A DNA stretch of 64,000 nt from Exercitatus varius (GCF_029577735.1 NZ_JARQTO010000001.1:496001-560000); one strand, 5' to 3'. Positions 51,323-60,467 are shown, counted from the stretch's first letter. A program made the numbers and translations. Notes: generated by a model not told the origin, from the letters alone.

Positions 51323-51910
51323 ATGACTATGAAACAACTTAAAAAATTTGCTTTTATCGGACTTTCGGCATTAATGCTTCAAGGTTGTACCGCCGCATTG
51401 CTAGGCGGCGCGGCTGTAGGTACGAAAGTGGCGACGGATCCCCGTTCCACCGGCACGCAGATAGACGATGAAACCCTGGAATTCAAAGTCTACGACGCGA
51501 TTACCAAAGACGAACAAATTAAAGCGGAAGGCCGTGTCGTGGTCGTATCTTACAGCAACCGCTTATTATTAATCGGTCAAGTTCCGACGGATATTGCCAA
51601 AGAAACCGCCACCAATTTAGCCAAAGGCGTGGAAGGCGTTAACGCGGAAACCATTTTCAATGAAATGAGCGTCGGCCCGGTCATCGATTTGACTCAACGT
51701 TCAAAAGACAGCTGGATTACCAGCCAGGTGAAATCCAAAATGTTAGTGGATTCTGCCGTGAAAACCACCGATGTTAAAGTCATCACGGAAAACAACCAGG
51801 TGTTCCTGATGGGGAATGTTACTCAGCAACAGGGTAACACCGCAGCCGAAATTGCCCGGAACATTTCAGGTGTGACGCGGGTGGTAAAAGTGTTCAAATA
51901 TCTTGATTAA
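51323..51910 (+). CDS. dolP: BON-domain outer membrane lipoprotein DolP (YraP)
   Basis: A 195-residue lipoprotein: signal peptide followed by lipobox LQGC, with the lipidated cysteine at 22. Two BON domains follow (about 45-115 and 125-195). DolP maintains outer-membrane integrity and BAM complex function at division sites in E. coli. The length and two-domain layout match. The start may be either of two ATGs six bases apart. It ends before a long uptake-signal dyad. Confidence 0.93.
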   Translation: MTMKQLKKFAFIGLSALMLQGCTAALLGGAAVGTKVATDPRSTGTQIDDETLEFKVYDAITKDEQIKAEGRVVVVSYSNRLLLIGQVPTDIAKETATNLAKGVEGVNAETIFNEMSVGPVIDLTQRSKDSWITSQVKSKMLVDSAVKTTDVKVITENNQVFLMGNVTQQQGNTAAEIARNISGVTRVVKVFKYLD

Positions 51911-51938
51911 ACGAACGAATTCCGCGCATAAATAAAAG

Positions 51939-52041
51939 CAAAAGTGCGGTCAAAAAATACGAAGTTTTTTAAACGTTGGTCAGCCAACGGCGCCGAAGAG
52001 GCGAACATAAAAAATTAACGTTTTTTTGACCGCACTTTTTT
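51939..52041 (+). terminator. Long uptake-signal dyad between dolP and ribE
   Basis: AAAAGTGCGGTCAAAAAA and TTTTTTTGACCGCACTTTTT face each other about 75 bases apart, enclosing copy A of the interspersed repeat. Folded, the pair would make a terminator for both convergent genes. Confidence 0.65.
51940..52016 (+). repeat. USS-tailed interspersed repeat, copy A
   Basis: Block order: AAAAGTGCGGTC, then GAAGTTTTTTAAACGTTGG, then CCAACGGCGCCGAAGAGGCG. It shares blocks with copies at 54140 and (minus strand) 25071. Confidence 0.8.
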
Positions 52042-52059
52042 GTTTATGCCGGAATTCAA

Positions 52060-52674
52060 TCAGGCCGAACGATTCGTCAAATAACGCTCAACCGTATCCA
52101 CAATAGCCTGAGTTTGCGGATCGATCTCAATATTCACTAAATCGCCGACTTCCCGTTTTGCAATCAGCGTGCGCTGAACGGTTTCCGGAATCAGGTTCAC
52201 GCTAAACCGATTGTCTTTCACTTCGCCGACCGTCAAACTAATGCCGTCGACAGCGATGAAGCCTTTGGTGAGAATGTATTTCATCACTTCCGGCGTCGGC
52301 AGTTCGAACCAAATCTGCAGATTATTTTCCGACGGAATGCGCTGCGCCACTTTCGCAGTGCAATAAACGTGTCCGGATAAAATATGTCCGCCCACTTCCG
52401 CGCCGAACTTCATCGCCCGTTCGATATTCACCCAATCGCCCGGCTTCAAGCCGCCGAGATTGGTAATGCGCAAGGTTTCGGTCATTAAATCGAAACTGAC
52501 CGAATCACCGTCGATTTTGGTTACGGTTAAACAAACGCCGTTATTGGCTACGGAGGCGCCAATTTCCAGATCCGCCAGCAATTCCTGTGGCATTTTAACG
52601 GTATGTGTTCTAAAATTCGCTTTCTCAACAATAGATTGAATTTGTGCCGTGCCTTGCACGATGCCTGTAAACAT
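52060..52674 (-). CDS. ribE: Riboflavin synthase, alpha chain
   Basis: A 204-residue riboflavin synthase that dismutates two 6,7-dimethyl-8-ribityllumazine molecules. The N-terminal MFTGIVQGTAQI and the repeated lumazine-binding modules (NGVCLTVTKIDGDSVSFDLM; VDGISLTVGEVKDNRFSVNLI) are typical. The ATG at 52674 follows GGAGA. It is divergent from mdtK, as in E. coli, where the gene is also called ribC. No FMN riboswitch was recognised upstream; only 40 bases separate the two starts. Confidence 0.96.
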   Translation of the reverse strand: MFTGIVQGTAQIQSIVEKANFRTHTVKMPQELLADLEIGASVANNGVCLTVTKIDGDSVSFDLMTETLRITNLGGLKPGDWVNIERAMKFGAEVGGHILSGHVYCTAKVAQRIPSENNLQIWFELPTPEVMKYILTKGFIAVDGISLTVGEVKDNRFSVNLIPETVQRTLIAKREVGDLVNIEIDPQTQAIVDTVERYLTNRSA

Positions 52675-52714
52675 AAGAAATCTCCACAAAAAAATTTCCC
52701 ACATTATACTTGAT

Positions 52715-54112
52715 ATGAAAAAATTTCTAAATATTGCCGCCTATCAGGAACAAGCCAAACGCTTGGTTCTGCTTGCTTTTCCGATTCTTTTGGCGCAAAT
52801 CGCACAGAATTCCATGGCGTTGGTGGATACCATCATGGCGGGACGTGTCAGCGCGGCGGATATGGCGGCAATTTCCGTAGGCGCATCCATTTGGTTTCCG
52901 TTGGTGTTATTCGGACAAGGCTTATTGCTTGCTCTGCCGCCGACCATTTCCTATTTAAACGGTTCGGGCAAGCGCGATCGTATTGCCCATCATGTGCGTC
53001 AGGGATTATGGATCGTTTTACTCGCCGCCGTTCCCATCGCCGCTTTGATTTATCACAGCGACTTTATTATTCAAAACATGAAGATGGAACCCAAACTCGC
53101 TGAGATTACAATAGGTTATCTGCACGCCATGGTCTGGGGCTTGCCGGGGTATTTGCTGCTGATCAATTTTCGCTGTTTGAACGACGGCATCGCCAAAACC
53201 AAACCGGCAATGGTGATTACCTTTTGCGGATTGCTGTTGAATATTCCGCTTAATTATATTTTTATTTACGGCAAACTCGGCATTCCGGCGTTCGGGGCGG
53301 TAGGCTGCGGTATCGCCACTTCGCTGGTGAACTGGGCGATGTGCATTATGATGATTCTCTACAACAAGCGGGCTAAAAATCAACGGGATCTCAAAGTGTT
53401 CGAACACATCATCGAAAAACCGAATTTCGCCACGCTCGGTAAGTTACTACGCCTTGGTTTTCCTATTGCCGTGGCATTGTGGTGCGAAGTAGCGTTATTT
53501 GCGCTGACTTCCCTGTTTTTATCGCCGCTCGGAACGGATATGGTGGCAAGTCATCAGATCACGCTGAATACCAGTTCGTTCATTTTTATGCTGCCGATGT
53601 CGCTGGGCATGGCGACCACCATTTTAGTGGGCCAACGTCTTGGCGAAGGATCGCCGCAAAATGCGAAGAAAGTGTCTTACGCCGCTTTAATGGTAGGGCT
53701 AAATATCACCGTTCTGACGGCATTCGTCACCGTTGTCTTCCGTGAACAAATCGCTTCCATTTTCGTCAACGACGGCAAAGTCATCGGCATGGCAAGTTCG
53801 TTATTGCTGATCGCAGCGCTTTATCAGTTTTCCGATACCGTGCAAGTGGTTATCGGCGGCGCCCTGCGCGGTTACAAAGACACCAAAGCCATTTTGTACA
53901 TTACCGTTTTCTGTTATTGGGTTATCGGTATGCCGGTGGGTTATACGTTGGCAATGACCGATTTTTTCCTGCCTCATTTGGGCGCGAAAGGATTCTGGAT
54001 CGGTTTTGTGGTCAGCCTCACAATCGCCGCAATTTGTTTAAGTATCCGAATGCGGAAAATTCAGGCCCGTTCCGACGAAATATTGCTGGCGCAGCTGGAT
54101 AAACTGAAATAA
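52715..54112 (+). CDS. norM: MATE family multidrug efflux protein (NorM/MdtK)
   Basis: A 465-residue transporter with 12 membrane helices, of the NorM branch of the MATE family. LLAFPILLAQIAQNSMALVD and DTIMAGRVSAADMAAISVG are characteristic. It exports cationic drugs using sodium or proton gradients. The ATG at 52715 (MKKFLNIAAYQEQ) is chosen by family fit. It lies back to back with ribE, as mdtK does in E. coli. Confidence 0.94.
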   Translation: MKKFLNIAAYQEQAKRLVLLAFPILLAQIAQNSMALVDTIMAGRVSAADMAAISVGASIWFPLVLFGQGLLLALPPTISYLNGSGKRDRIAHHVRQGLWIVLLAAVPIAALIYHSDFIIQNMKMEPKLAEITIGYLHAMVWGLPGYLLLINFRCLNDGIAKTKPAMVITFCGLLLNIPLNYIFIYGKLGIPAFGAVGCGIATSLVNWAMCIMMILYNKRAKNQRDLKVFEHIIEKPNFATLGKLLRLGFPIAVALWCEVALFALTSLFLSPLGTDMVASHQITLNTSSFIFMLPMSLGMATTILVGQRLGEGSPQNAKKVSYAALMVGLNITVLTAFVTVVFREQIASIFVNDGKVIGMASSLLLIAALYQFSDTVQVVIGGALRGYKDTKAILYITVFCYWVIGMPVGYTLAMTDFFLPHLGAKGFWIGFVVSLTIAAICLSIRMRKIQARSDEILLAQLDKLK

Positions 54113-54139
54113 TTGCGCTTTGCCGCCGCGAATAAAAAT

Positions 54140-54205
54140 AAAAGTGCGGTCAAAAAACGCGAAGTTTTTTGAACATTGGCTTTGCCAACGGCGCCTTGAG
54201 GGAGC
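54140..54205 (+). repeat. USS-tailed interspersed repeat, copy B
   Basis: AAAAGTGCGGTCAAAAAA, then GCGAAGTTTTTTGAACATTGG, then TTTGCCAACGGCGCC. It is a close match to copy A, with TTGG...CCAA arms forming a small hairpin. Confidence 0.8.
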
Positions 54206-54258
54206 AATTCTTTTTAAGGATTGCAAATAAAAAAGCGAAATTTTTTATCATTCACTCA

Positions 54259-54277
54259 AATGAAAATAATTCCTATT
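54259..54277 (+). promoter_or_regulatory. Fur box upstream of the TonB-dependent receptor
   Basis: AATGAAAATAATTCCTATT differs from the symmetric Fur type AATGAGAATAATTCTCATT at only three of 19 positions. It lies just upstream of the -35 of a good promoter, so iron repression is expected. Confidence 0.75.
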
Positions 54278-54282
54278 AGAGA

Positions 54283-54311
54283 TTGATTAACTCAATTCTT
54301 TTCGCTATACT
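54283..54311 (+). promoter_or_regulatory. Sigma-70 promoter of the receptor gene
   Basis: TTGATT, a 17-base spacer and TATACT form a good promoter 85 bases before the ATG, directly after the Fur box. Confidence 0.7.
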
Positions 54312-54395
54312 CGCCAAAAATTTTCATTGTGACCCGCTCGGGCGGCAATTTTACTGTCCGGGCAATCCTTCCCTTCTTACTTTAGGAACGCTTTC

Positions 54396-56519
54396 ATGAA
54401 ATTTAAATTAAGCCTGATTTCTACCGCACTTTTTGCCGGTGTCTCTTTTGCCGCCGTAGCTGAAACGAGCCAGACTGCTAACGATGATTTGGACCAAATC
54501 AATGTTGTCACGGAATTGGAAAAAGCCAAAGCCGCGGGAGACAAACAAAAAGATATCGTTAATCTCAGTTTACTCGGCCGTCAAACTGCCTTTACCTCAC
54601 CTATTTCCGTAGTAAATTATGATGAAAAAGCCTTTGAGAATTCTCAACAACGCAATGTTGTCGACGCGATTTCCAAAGTGGATTCTTCCGTTATGAATTT
54701 CGGCGGTGAAACTAATACGATTTCCGGTGTATATGTACGTGGTTTACAATTAGACGCCCGCCAAATCATGGTAAACGGCTTACCCGGTCTTTATTCCACC
54801 TATAATTCCCCGACGGCCGCCGTCAGCTCCGCGCAATTAATCAAAGGCGCTTCTACCGCCATCGGCGGAATGGATCCCGAAGGCGCGGCGGGCTCGTCTA
54901 TGAATATCGAAACCAAACGCGCCACCGATGAAGACATTAATAAAATCGGATTCGGCTGGTTCAGCAATAACCGCTTACAGGAGACCTTTGATTTTGGTCG
55001 TCGTTTCGGTGCAAATAAAGAATGGGGTGTCCGTTTAAACGGTAAATACCGGGACGGTGATACGGCGCGCAATAACTATGACGAGCGCAATAAAGAATTT
55101 GCCTTGGGTGCCGATTACCGCGGTGATAAATTCCGGGCCGGTATCGATTATATGTACAGCAAACGAGCTACCCACGGCGGACGAGCGCGGGTACAGGATA
55201 TTCAGGATCTGACATTCCGTTTACCGGATGCGCCGGATGGAGAGACTAACTTAATTCCGTATTGGAGCGGGCAAACCACCGAAGATCAAACTATTATGGG
55301 AACGTTTGAATATGATTTGCCTTACAACATGATGTTATCCGGCGGTTTGGGTTATATGGATTCCCGTTATTACGGTTCCTTCGGGCAAATCCGCATGACA
55401 AATACCGACGGAGATTATTCCGTTCGCTCTATGCGCGCTATGGATTATCACACTCGTACAACCAGCGGTAACTTAAAATTACAGGGCGAATTCGAAACCG
55501 GTTCCGTTTATCACAACTGGAGTTTAGCGTTCGACGCCGTAAAACGTCAACGAGACTTCGATCAAAGTCCGACCGCTAAAAACTTTACCGCCAATATCTA
55601 TAATCCTGTATTCAGTCGAGGCCAACCGACTTACGGTGCGTTAGTACAAAGTACCAACGAAAAATTAGGCAGTTACAGCCTGGCTCTCGCAGATACGGCA
55701 GGCTTTGCGAATAATACCGTTCGACTTACTCTCGGCGGTCGCTTCCAATGGATTAAACAGCATGATTACAGCACCGACATTAAAGCGCATGAAAATCGCT
55801 TCAGTCCAATGGTGACACTTGCCTATGTACCGAATCCCGACTTAGTTTTCTACGGTAACTATTTGGAAGATTTAGAACCCGGTGCGGTGGACGAAGATAC
55901 CGGCGTAATGGCTAAACCTATTGTAAGCAGACAAATTGAACTGGGTGTGCGTAAAAACTGGAATGATTTACTTACCACCACCACAAGCGTATATCAGTTG
56001 TCTCGTCCGGGCATTCATCGCATCACGGGCGAAGAGCAGGGAAAAGAACGTAATCGCGGCGTTGAATTCAATATCTACGCTAACCTGTTCAACAAAACAT
56101 TACGCCCAAGCTTAGGCGTGACTTATAACCGCGGAGAATTGATCGATTACTCAAGATATTCGGACGGCGCGATTATCAACGGATCTCAAGTATCCAGCCC
56201 GCGCTGGATCGCTAAAGCGGCGGTGGAATGGGACACGCCGTTTATCGACAATTTAACCTTAAACGCAGCGCTTCAATATTACGGCAAATCCTATCAGGAT
56301 TACGCGGAGAACTATGAATTTCCGTCTTATACCACGGTGGATTTAGGCGCGAAATATGTGGCGCAACTGGACGCTAAACAAACCTTAACCTTCCGTGTAG
56401 GCGTTGAAAATCTATTCGACAAGGCCTACTGGCAAGTGCAGCGCGGACGCTATGATCGTAGCTTCGCCGTAGTGGGTATGCCGCGCACTTACTGGGCGAA
56501 TGTGGAATATTCATTCTAA
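54396..56519 (+). CDS. TonB-dependent siderophore-type receptor (YddB-like position)
   Basis: A 707-residue outer-membrane receptor with signal peptide (cleavage after AAVAETS-like residues), plug domain (QQRNVVDAISKVDSS, VYVRGLQLDARQIMVNGLPG) and a 22-stranded barrel ending VEYSF. The family is the TonB siderophore receptor class; the ligand is unknown. It has a Fur box and is followed by a YddA-like ABC protein, so the pair resembles E. coli yddB-yddA and H. influenzae HI1466-HI1467. The M16 protease pqqL of the E. coli locus is absent here. An uptake signal lies within the signal-peptide coding region (54424-54432). Confidence 0.9.
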   Translation: MKFKLSLISTALFAGVSFAAVAETSQTANDDLDQINVVTELEKAKAAGDKQKDIVNLSLLGRQTAFTSPISVVNYDEKAFENSQQRNVVDAISKVDSSVMNFGGETNTISGVYVRGLQLDARQIMVNGLPGLYSTYNSPTAAVSSAQLIKGASTAIGGMDPEGAAGSSMNIETKRATDEDINKIGFGWFSNNRLQETFDFGRRFGANKEWGVRLNGKYRDGDTARNNYDERNKEFALGADYRGDKFRAGIDYMYSKRATHGGRARVQDIQDLTFRLPDAPDGETNLIPYWSGQTTEDQTIMGTFEYDLPYNMMLSGGLGYMDSRYYGSFGQIRMTNTDGDYSVRSMRAMDYHTRTTSGNLKLQGEFETGSVYHNWSLAFDAVKRQRDFDQSPTAKNFTANIYNPVFSRGQPTYGALVQSTNEKLGSYSLALADTAGFANNTVRLTLGGRFQWIKQHDYSTDIKAHENRFSPMVTLAYVPNPDLVFYGNYLEDLEPGAVDEDTGVMAKPIVSRQIELGVRKNWNDLLTTTTSVYQLSRPGIHRITGEEQGKERNRGVEFNIYANLFNKTLRPSLGVTYNRGELIDYSRYSDGAIINGSQVSSPRWIAKAAVEWDTPFIDNLTLNAALQYYGKSYQDYAENYEFPSYTTVDLGAKYVAQLDAKQTLTFRVGVENLFDKAYWQVQRGRYDRSFAVVGMPRTYWANVEYSF

Positions 56520-56525
56520 TCATTT

Positions 56526-56545
56526 GGTGGGCTGGCAAGCCCACC
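56526..56545. repeat. Palindromic repeat GGTGGGCT/AGCCCACC
   Basis: GGTGGGCTGGCAAGCCCACC is a tight hairpin right after the receptor stop, followed by CCTACC. Similar GGTGGGCT...AGCCCACC elements are scattered in many proteobacterial genomes. Confidence 0.6.
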
Positions 56546-56552
56546 CTACCTT

Positions 56553-56574
56553 AAGAGCGGTTCTCCGCTCTTTT
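56553..56574 (+). terminator. Hairpin terminator between receptor and ABC genes
   Basis: AAGAGCGG and CCGCTCTT around TTCT, followed by four T residues. It could reduce, not abolish, read-through into the ABC gene. Confidence 0.7.
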
Positions 56575-56595
56575 GTCGTTTTTGGAAATCTTTTT

Positions 56596-58362
56596 ATGAA
56601 CTGGCAAACCGAATTACACAACAGTTTTCCTTGGCTTTTGAAATCGCTATTTTGGTTAATTTCAGGCCTAATTTTGACCGCACTTTTGCTGCGTCGAACC
56701 GAATTCGGACATAAGTTTTGGCTAATCACCCGACCATGCTTAACTCCCCAAAACCGTTGGAAAAGCCTGGGTTTAATCCTTTTACTGCTGGTGTTTATTC
56801 TGCTTGAAGTGCGAATCAGCGTGTTAAACACCTTTTTTTACAACGGATTGTACAGTTCCATGCAAAACAAAGCGGCGGACGCTTTTTGGTTTTTCGCAAT
56901 GATCAACGCCTTACTGGTCGGCTTCAAAATCATTCATGCCATTTTGCATTACTTTGTCCGTCAGGTGTTTGAAATCCGTTGGCTGGAAAAACTGAACGAA
57001 CAAATGCTGAACCGCTGGCTGCAGAATAAAAATTACTACCGCATGAAATACGAAAAAGATCTGCCCGATAATATCGATCAGCGTATCGAACAAGACGCGC
57101 GGGAATTCATTACCGGCACCGTGGATTTAATGGACGGCGTGGTGGGCGCCGTTCTGTCCATTATCGAATTCACCGTTATTCTGTGGGGGCTGTCGGGCAT
57201 GCTGACATTGCTCGGCCTCGAAATTCCGAAAGCGGCGGTATTCTTCATTTACGGATTTATCCTTTTAGCCACCGCTCTTTCCGTATGGATCGGCCATCCG
57301 CTAATCAAGCTCAATTTTAATAAAGAAAAATTCAACGGCGATTACCGATACTCGCTAATTCGAGTACGCGATAACGCGGAAAGTATTGCGTTTTACGACG
57401 GTGAAAATAAAGAACACGCGCACCTTCAGGAAAAATTTCGCGCCGTTATTCAAAACCGTTGGGCGATTGTGCGGCAAATGCTGGGATTGGACGGATTTAA
57501 CACCGGCGTTACTCAAATTGCGATGATTTTACCGTTAATGTTGCAGGCACCGCGTTTTTTCGCCAATAAAGTCACCTTGGGCGACATGCATCAAACCGTG
57601 CAGGCGTTTAATCGGCTGATGCGTTCGCTGTCATTTTTCCGTCTGTTTTACGAAGAATTCACCCTGTATCAGGCGCGGCTAAACCGTCTGCACGGGTTTA
57701 TGAGCAAGTTGGATTATCTCGACGACAACCAAATTTTTTCCCCCGTCGAATGCGGTTCGGGTATTCGTTTAACGGATTTCGGTTTGTGCGATCAGCGGGG
57801 CGAACCCTTGTTACAACACATTAATCTCAGCTTAAAAGCGGGCGACGCCTTACTGATTCAAGGCCCGTCCGGCGCCGGCAAAACAACCCTGCTGAAAGCA
57901 ATTGCGGGAATTTATCCGTTTGCCACTTTCGGTCATTGCGAACGTCCGTGCAACGCCAATATTCTGTTTTTACCGCAACGTCCTTATATGCCGCAAGGCT
58001 CGTTGCGGGAGGCCATTTGCTATCCCAATATCGATCCGCATCACCCCGAGCTGGAACGCTACATGCAAAAATGCCGTTTAGAGCATTATATTACGGCGCT
58101 TGATCAGGAAAACGACTGGCAGGCGATTCTGTCTCCGGGCGAATTGCAACGGGTCGCCTTTATCCGGATTTTTCTGACTAAGCCCGATATTGTTTTCCTG
58201 GATGAAACCACTTCGGCATTGGACGAACCGACGGAATTCATTTTGTATGATAAAATCCGTAAAAAACTGCCGAATATGATTGTGCTGAGCATCGGGCATC
58301 GCGGCACCTTACATCAGTTCCACAATCGGGAATTTCATCTTTCCGCTTGTCGGACGGCGTAA
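56596..58362 (+). CDS. YddA-like ABC transporter, fused permease and ATPase
   Basis: A 588-residue half-transporter: an SbmA/BacA-type membrane domain (six helices, about residues 10-330) fused to an ABC ATPase. Walker A GPSGAGKTT begins at about 423, the signature is LSPGELQ at about 512, Walker B FLDETTSALDE has D536/E537, and the switch is SIGHR. The signature departs from the usual LSGGQ. Homologues transport peptides, B12-like compounds or siderophores; here, behind a Fur-controlled receptor, a role in iron-compound or peptide traffic is likely but the direction is not known. The ATG at 56596 fits the family. Confidence 0.9.
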   Translation: MNWQTELHNSFPWLLKSLFWLISGLILTALLLRRTEFGHKFWLITRPCLTPQNRWKSLGLILLLLVFILLEVRISVLNTFFYNGLYSSMQNKAADAFWFFAMINALLVGFKIIHAILHYFVRQVFEIRWLEKLNEQMLNRWLQNKNYYRMKYEKDLPDNIDQRIEQDAREFITGTVDLMDGVVGAVLSIIEFTVILWGLSGMLTLLGLEIPKAAVFFIYGFILLATALSVWIGHPLIKLNFNKEKFNGDYRYSLIRVRDNAESIAFYDGENKEHAHLQEKFRAVIQNRWAIVRQMLGLDGFNTGVTQIAMILPLMLQAPRFFANKVTLGDMHQTVQAFNRLMRSLSFFRLFYEEFTLYQARLNRLHGFMSKLDYLDDNQIFSPVECGSGIRLTDFGLCDQRGEPLLQHINLSLKAGDALLIQGPSGAGKTTLLKAIAGIYPFATFGHCERPCNANILFLPQRPYMPQGSLREAICYPNIDPHHPELERYMQKCRLEHYITALDQENDWQAILSPGELQRVAFIRIFLTKPDIVFLDETTSALDEPTEFILYDKIRKKLPNMIVLSIGHRGTLHQFHNREFHLSACRTA

Positions 58363-58382
58363 AAAAACAATGAAAAAATCGA

Positions 58383-58436
58383 CCGCACTTTTAACTGTTA
58401 AGCTTCTATTTGGGAAAAGTGCGGGCAATTTTTTCA
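58383..58436 (+). terminator. Uptake-signal dyad after the ABC gene
   Basis: CCGCACTTTT and AAAAGTGCGG face each other across about 20 bases, followed by TTTTTTC. Confidence 0.75.
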
Positions 58437-58475
58437 CGATTTTTTCGCCGGTGATCTTTATTTGACCAAAGAAAA

Positions 58476-58504
58476 AGGGAGCCGGTTTAATCCGCTCCCT
58501 TTGC
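58476..58504 (-). terminator. Terminator after pykA
   Basis: On the minus strand AAGGGAGC pairs with GCTCCCTT, followed by TTTC; an A/T-rich flank also allows use from the other side. Confidence 0.85.
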
Positions 58505-58520
58505 ATATTTTATTGCTCAA

Positions 58521-59957
58521 TTATTCAACAATTAAAGTACGGCATACGTTGGTTGACGTGCCTAATGCGTCACCTTGAGTTAACAACACCAAATCGCCTG
58601 AAACCAAGAAACCTTTCTCTTTCAACAGGTTAACCGCTTCCTTCGCGCTGTGTACGGTGCGGGATTCGTGTTCGAACAGAATCGGCGTGACACCACGGTA
58701 CAGTGCGCATAAATTCAGGGTCGATTCGTGACGTGACAACGCAAAAATCGGTAAACCGGAACTGATACGTGACATTAAACGCGCCGTGCGACCGCTGTTG
58801 GTCAACGTAATAATCGCCGCAACGCCTTTCATGTGGTTTGCCGCATACATAGCGGACATCGCCACCGATTCCTCGATAGTGGAAAATTGAACATCCATAC
58901 GGTGTTTAGACACGTTGATACTTGGCATTTTTTCCGCACCCAGCGCCACTTTCGCCATGGCCGCCACCGTTTCGGAAGGATATTGTCCCGCTGCGGTTTC
59001 CGCCGAAAGCATTACGGCATCAGTACCGTCCAACACGGCATTCGCTACGTCCATTACTTCCGCACGGGTCGGCATTGGGTTGCTAATCATCGATTCCATC
59101 ATTTGGGTCGCGGTGATAACCACGCGATTTAACTGACGCGAACGACGGATCAATTTTTTCTGAACGCCGACCAATTCGGGATCGCCGATTTCCACGCCCA
59201 AGTCACCGCGGGCAACCATAATCACGTCCGAAGCCAGGATAATATCATCCATCGCTTCGTCGCTGGCAACGGTTTCCGCACGTTCCACTTTCGCCACGAT
59301 TTTCGCTTTCAAACCGGCCGCTTCCGCCAATTCGCGGGCATAGTTTAAATCCGCACTTGAACGCGGGAATGACACCGCCAGGTAATCGACGCCGATACGT
59401 GCCGCGGTAATGATGTCCGCTTTATCTTTTTCGGTTAATGCGTCCGCCGACAAACCGCCGCCCAATTTGTTGATACCTTTGTTATTTGATAAAGGACCGC
59501 CCACCGTCACTTCAGTGAACACTTTCGCCCCTTCGGTAGACAACACTTTTAACTGAACGCGACCGTCGTCCAATAACAGAATATCGCCCGGCACCACATC
59601 TTGCGGTAAGGTTTTGTAGTCTAAACCGACCGCTTCCTGATTACCTTCGCCTTTCGGTAAATCAGCGTCTAAAATAAATTTATCACCAATGCTTAAGAAA
59701 ATTTTGCCTTCTTTAAACGTGGAAACGCGAATTTTAGGACCTTGCAAGTCGCCTAAAATCGCAACATGTTTGCCTAATTTTTTCGCAATTTCACGAACTT
59801 TATTAGCACGACCGATATGATCTTCCGGTGTGCCGTGGGAGAAATTCATACGTACAACGTTCGCACCCGCGGCAATAATTTTTTCAAGGTTATTGCCTTT
59901 ATCGGTCGCAGGACCCATCGTACATACGATTTTGGTTCTTCTTAATCTTCTAGACAT
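58521..59957 (-). CDS. pykA: Pyruvate kinase
   Basis: A 478-residue pyruvate kinase that converts PEP and ADP to pyruvate and ATP. The N-terminal RRTKIVCTMGPA, the NFSHG motif, the active-site KVERAE and MVARGDLGVEIG segment, and the C-terminal allosteric domain are present. Its sequence and length follow E. coli PykA (AMP-activated type) better than PykF. It is divergent from the ACT-domain gene. At the PEP node it competes with PEP carboxykinase, hence with succinate formation. Confidence 0.95.
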   Translation of the reverse strand: MSRRLRRTKIVCTMGPATDKGNNLEKIIAAGANVVRMNFSHGTPEDHIGRANKVREIAKKLGKHVAILGDLQGPKIRVSTFKEGKIFLSIGDKFILDADLPKGEGNQEAVGLDYKTLPQDVVPGDILLLDDGRVQLKVLSTEGAKVFTEVTVGGPLSNNKGINKLGGGLSADALTEKDKADIITAARIGVDYLAVSFPRSSADLNYARELAEAAGLKAKIVAKVERAETVASDEAMDDIILASDVIMVARGDLGVEIGDPELVGVQKKLIRRSRQLNRVVITATQMMESMISNPMPTRAEVMDVANAVLDGTDAVMLSAETAAGQYPSETVAAMAKVALGAEKMPSINVSKHRMDVQFSTIEESVAMSAMYAANHMKGVAAIITLTNSGRTARLMSRISSGLPIFALSRHESTLNLCALYRGVTPILFEHESRTVHSAKEAVNLLKEKGFLVSGDLVLLTQGDALGTSTNVCRTLIVE

Positions 59958-60185
59958 TGATTACTCCGTCAGTTATTTTCAGTGATTATTCTCGATTTGA
60001 TTCCGGACATACAGCTTTTTCGCCGCGGAAAAACTGGCGCATATTATACGCCGAATCGCGGGTAAAATCGAGATCGAAAACATACAAAATTTTTACCGCA
60101 CTTTCGCGTCCGTCCGGCTTTCTTATAAAAACGAAAATTTGCTATACTCTCTTCCCGAATTCAGTTACTCAATAAGGATATTATC

Positions 60186-60458
60186 ATGTCAAATTCAGTG
60201 ATTACGGTTATCGGCAAAGATCGCATCGGGATCGTTTACGATGTCGCTAAAATTCTGGCGGACAACCAAATCAACATCATGAATATCAGCCAGCAGCTAA
60301 TGGACGATTATTTCACCATGATTATTCTGGTGGATACCACAAAATGTCCGAAATCCTTTCCCGAACTGGCGGAAACCTTTGCCCGAGAAAGTTGCAATCT
60401 CGCCCTTGACATTCGTTTGCAAAACGAAGAAATCTTCAAAGCCATGCACCGGATTTAG
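60186..60458 (+). CDS. ACT domain protein (UPF0237)
   Basis: A 90-residue single ACT domain (SVITVIGKDRIGIVYDVAKI and the following LADNQINIMNIS). ACT domains bind small ligands, often amino acids, and control partner proteins. AAGGA precedes the ATG, and a TATACT is at 60143-60148. It stands nine bases before the UPF0210 gene, a pairing conserved in many bacteria and archaea, so it is likely the regulatory subunit of that protein. Confidence 0.9.
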   Translation: MSNSVITVIGKDRIGIVYDVAKILADNQINIMNISQQLMDDYFTMIILVDTTKCPKSFPELAETFARESCNLALDIRLQNEEIFKAMHRI

Positions 60459-60467
60459 AGGTGAAAA

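Noticed and set aside
52060..52714. Possible FMN riboswitch upstream of ribE
   Set aside because: Only 40 bases separate ribE and the efflux gene, and none of the conserved RFN stems is present.
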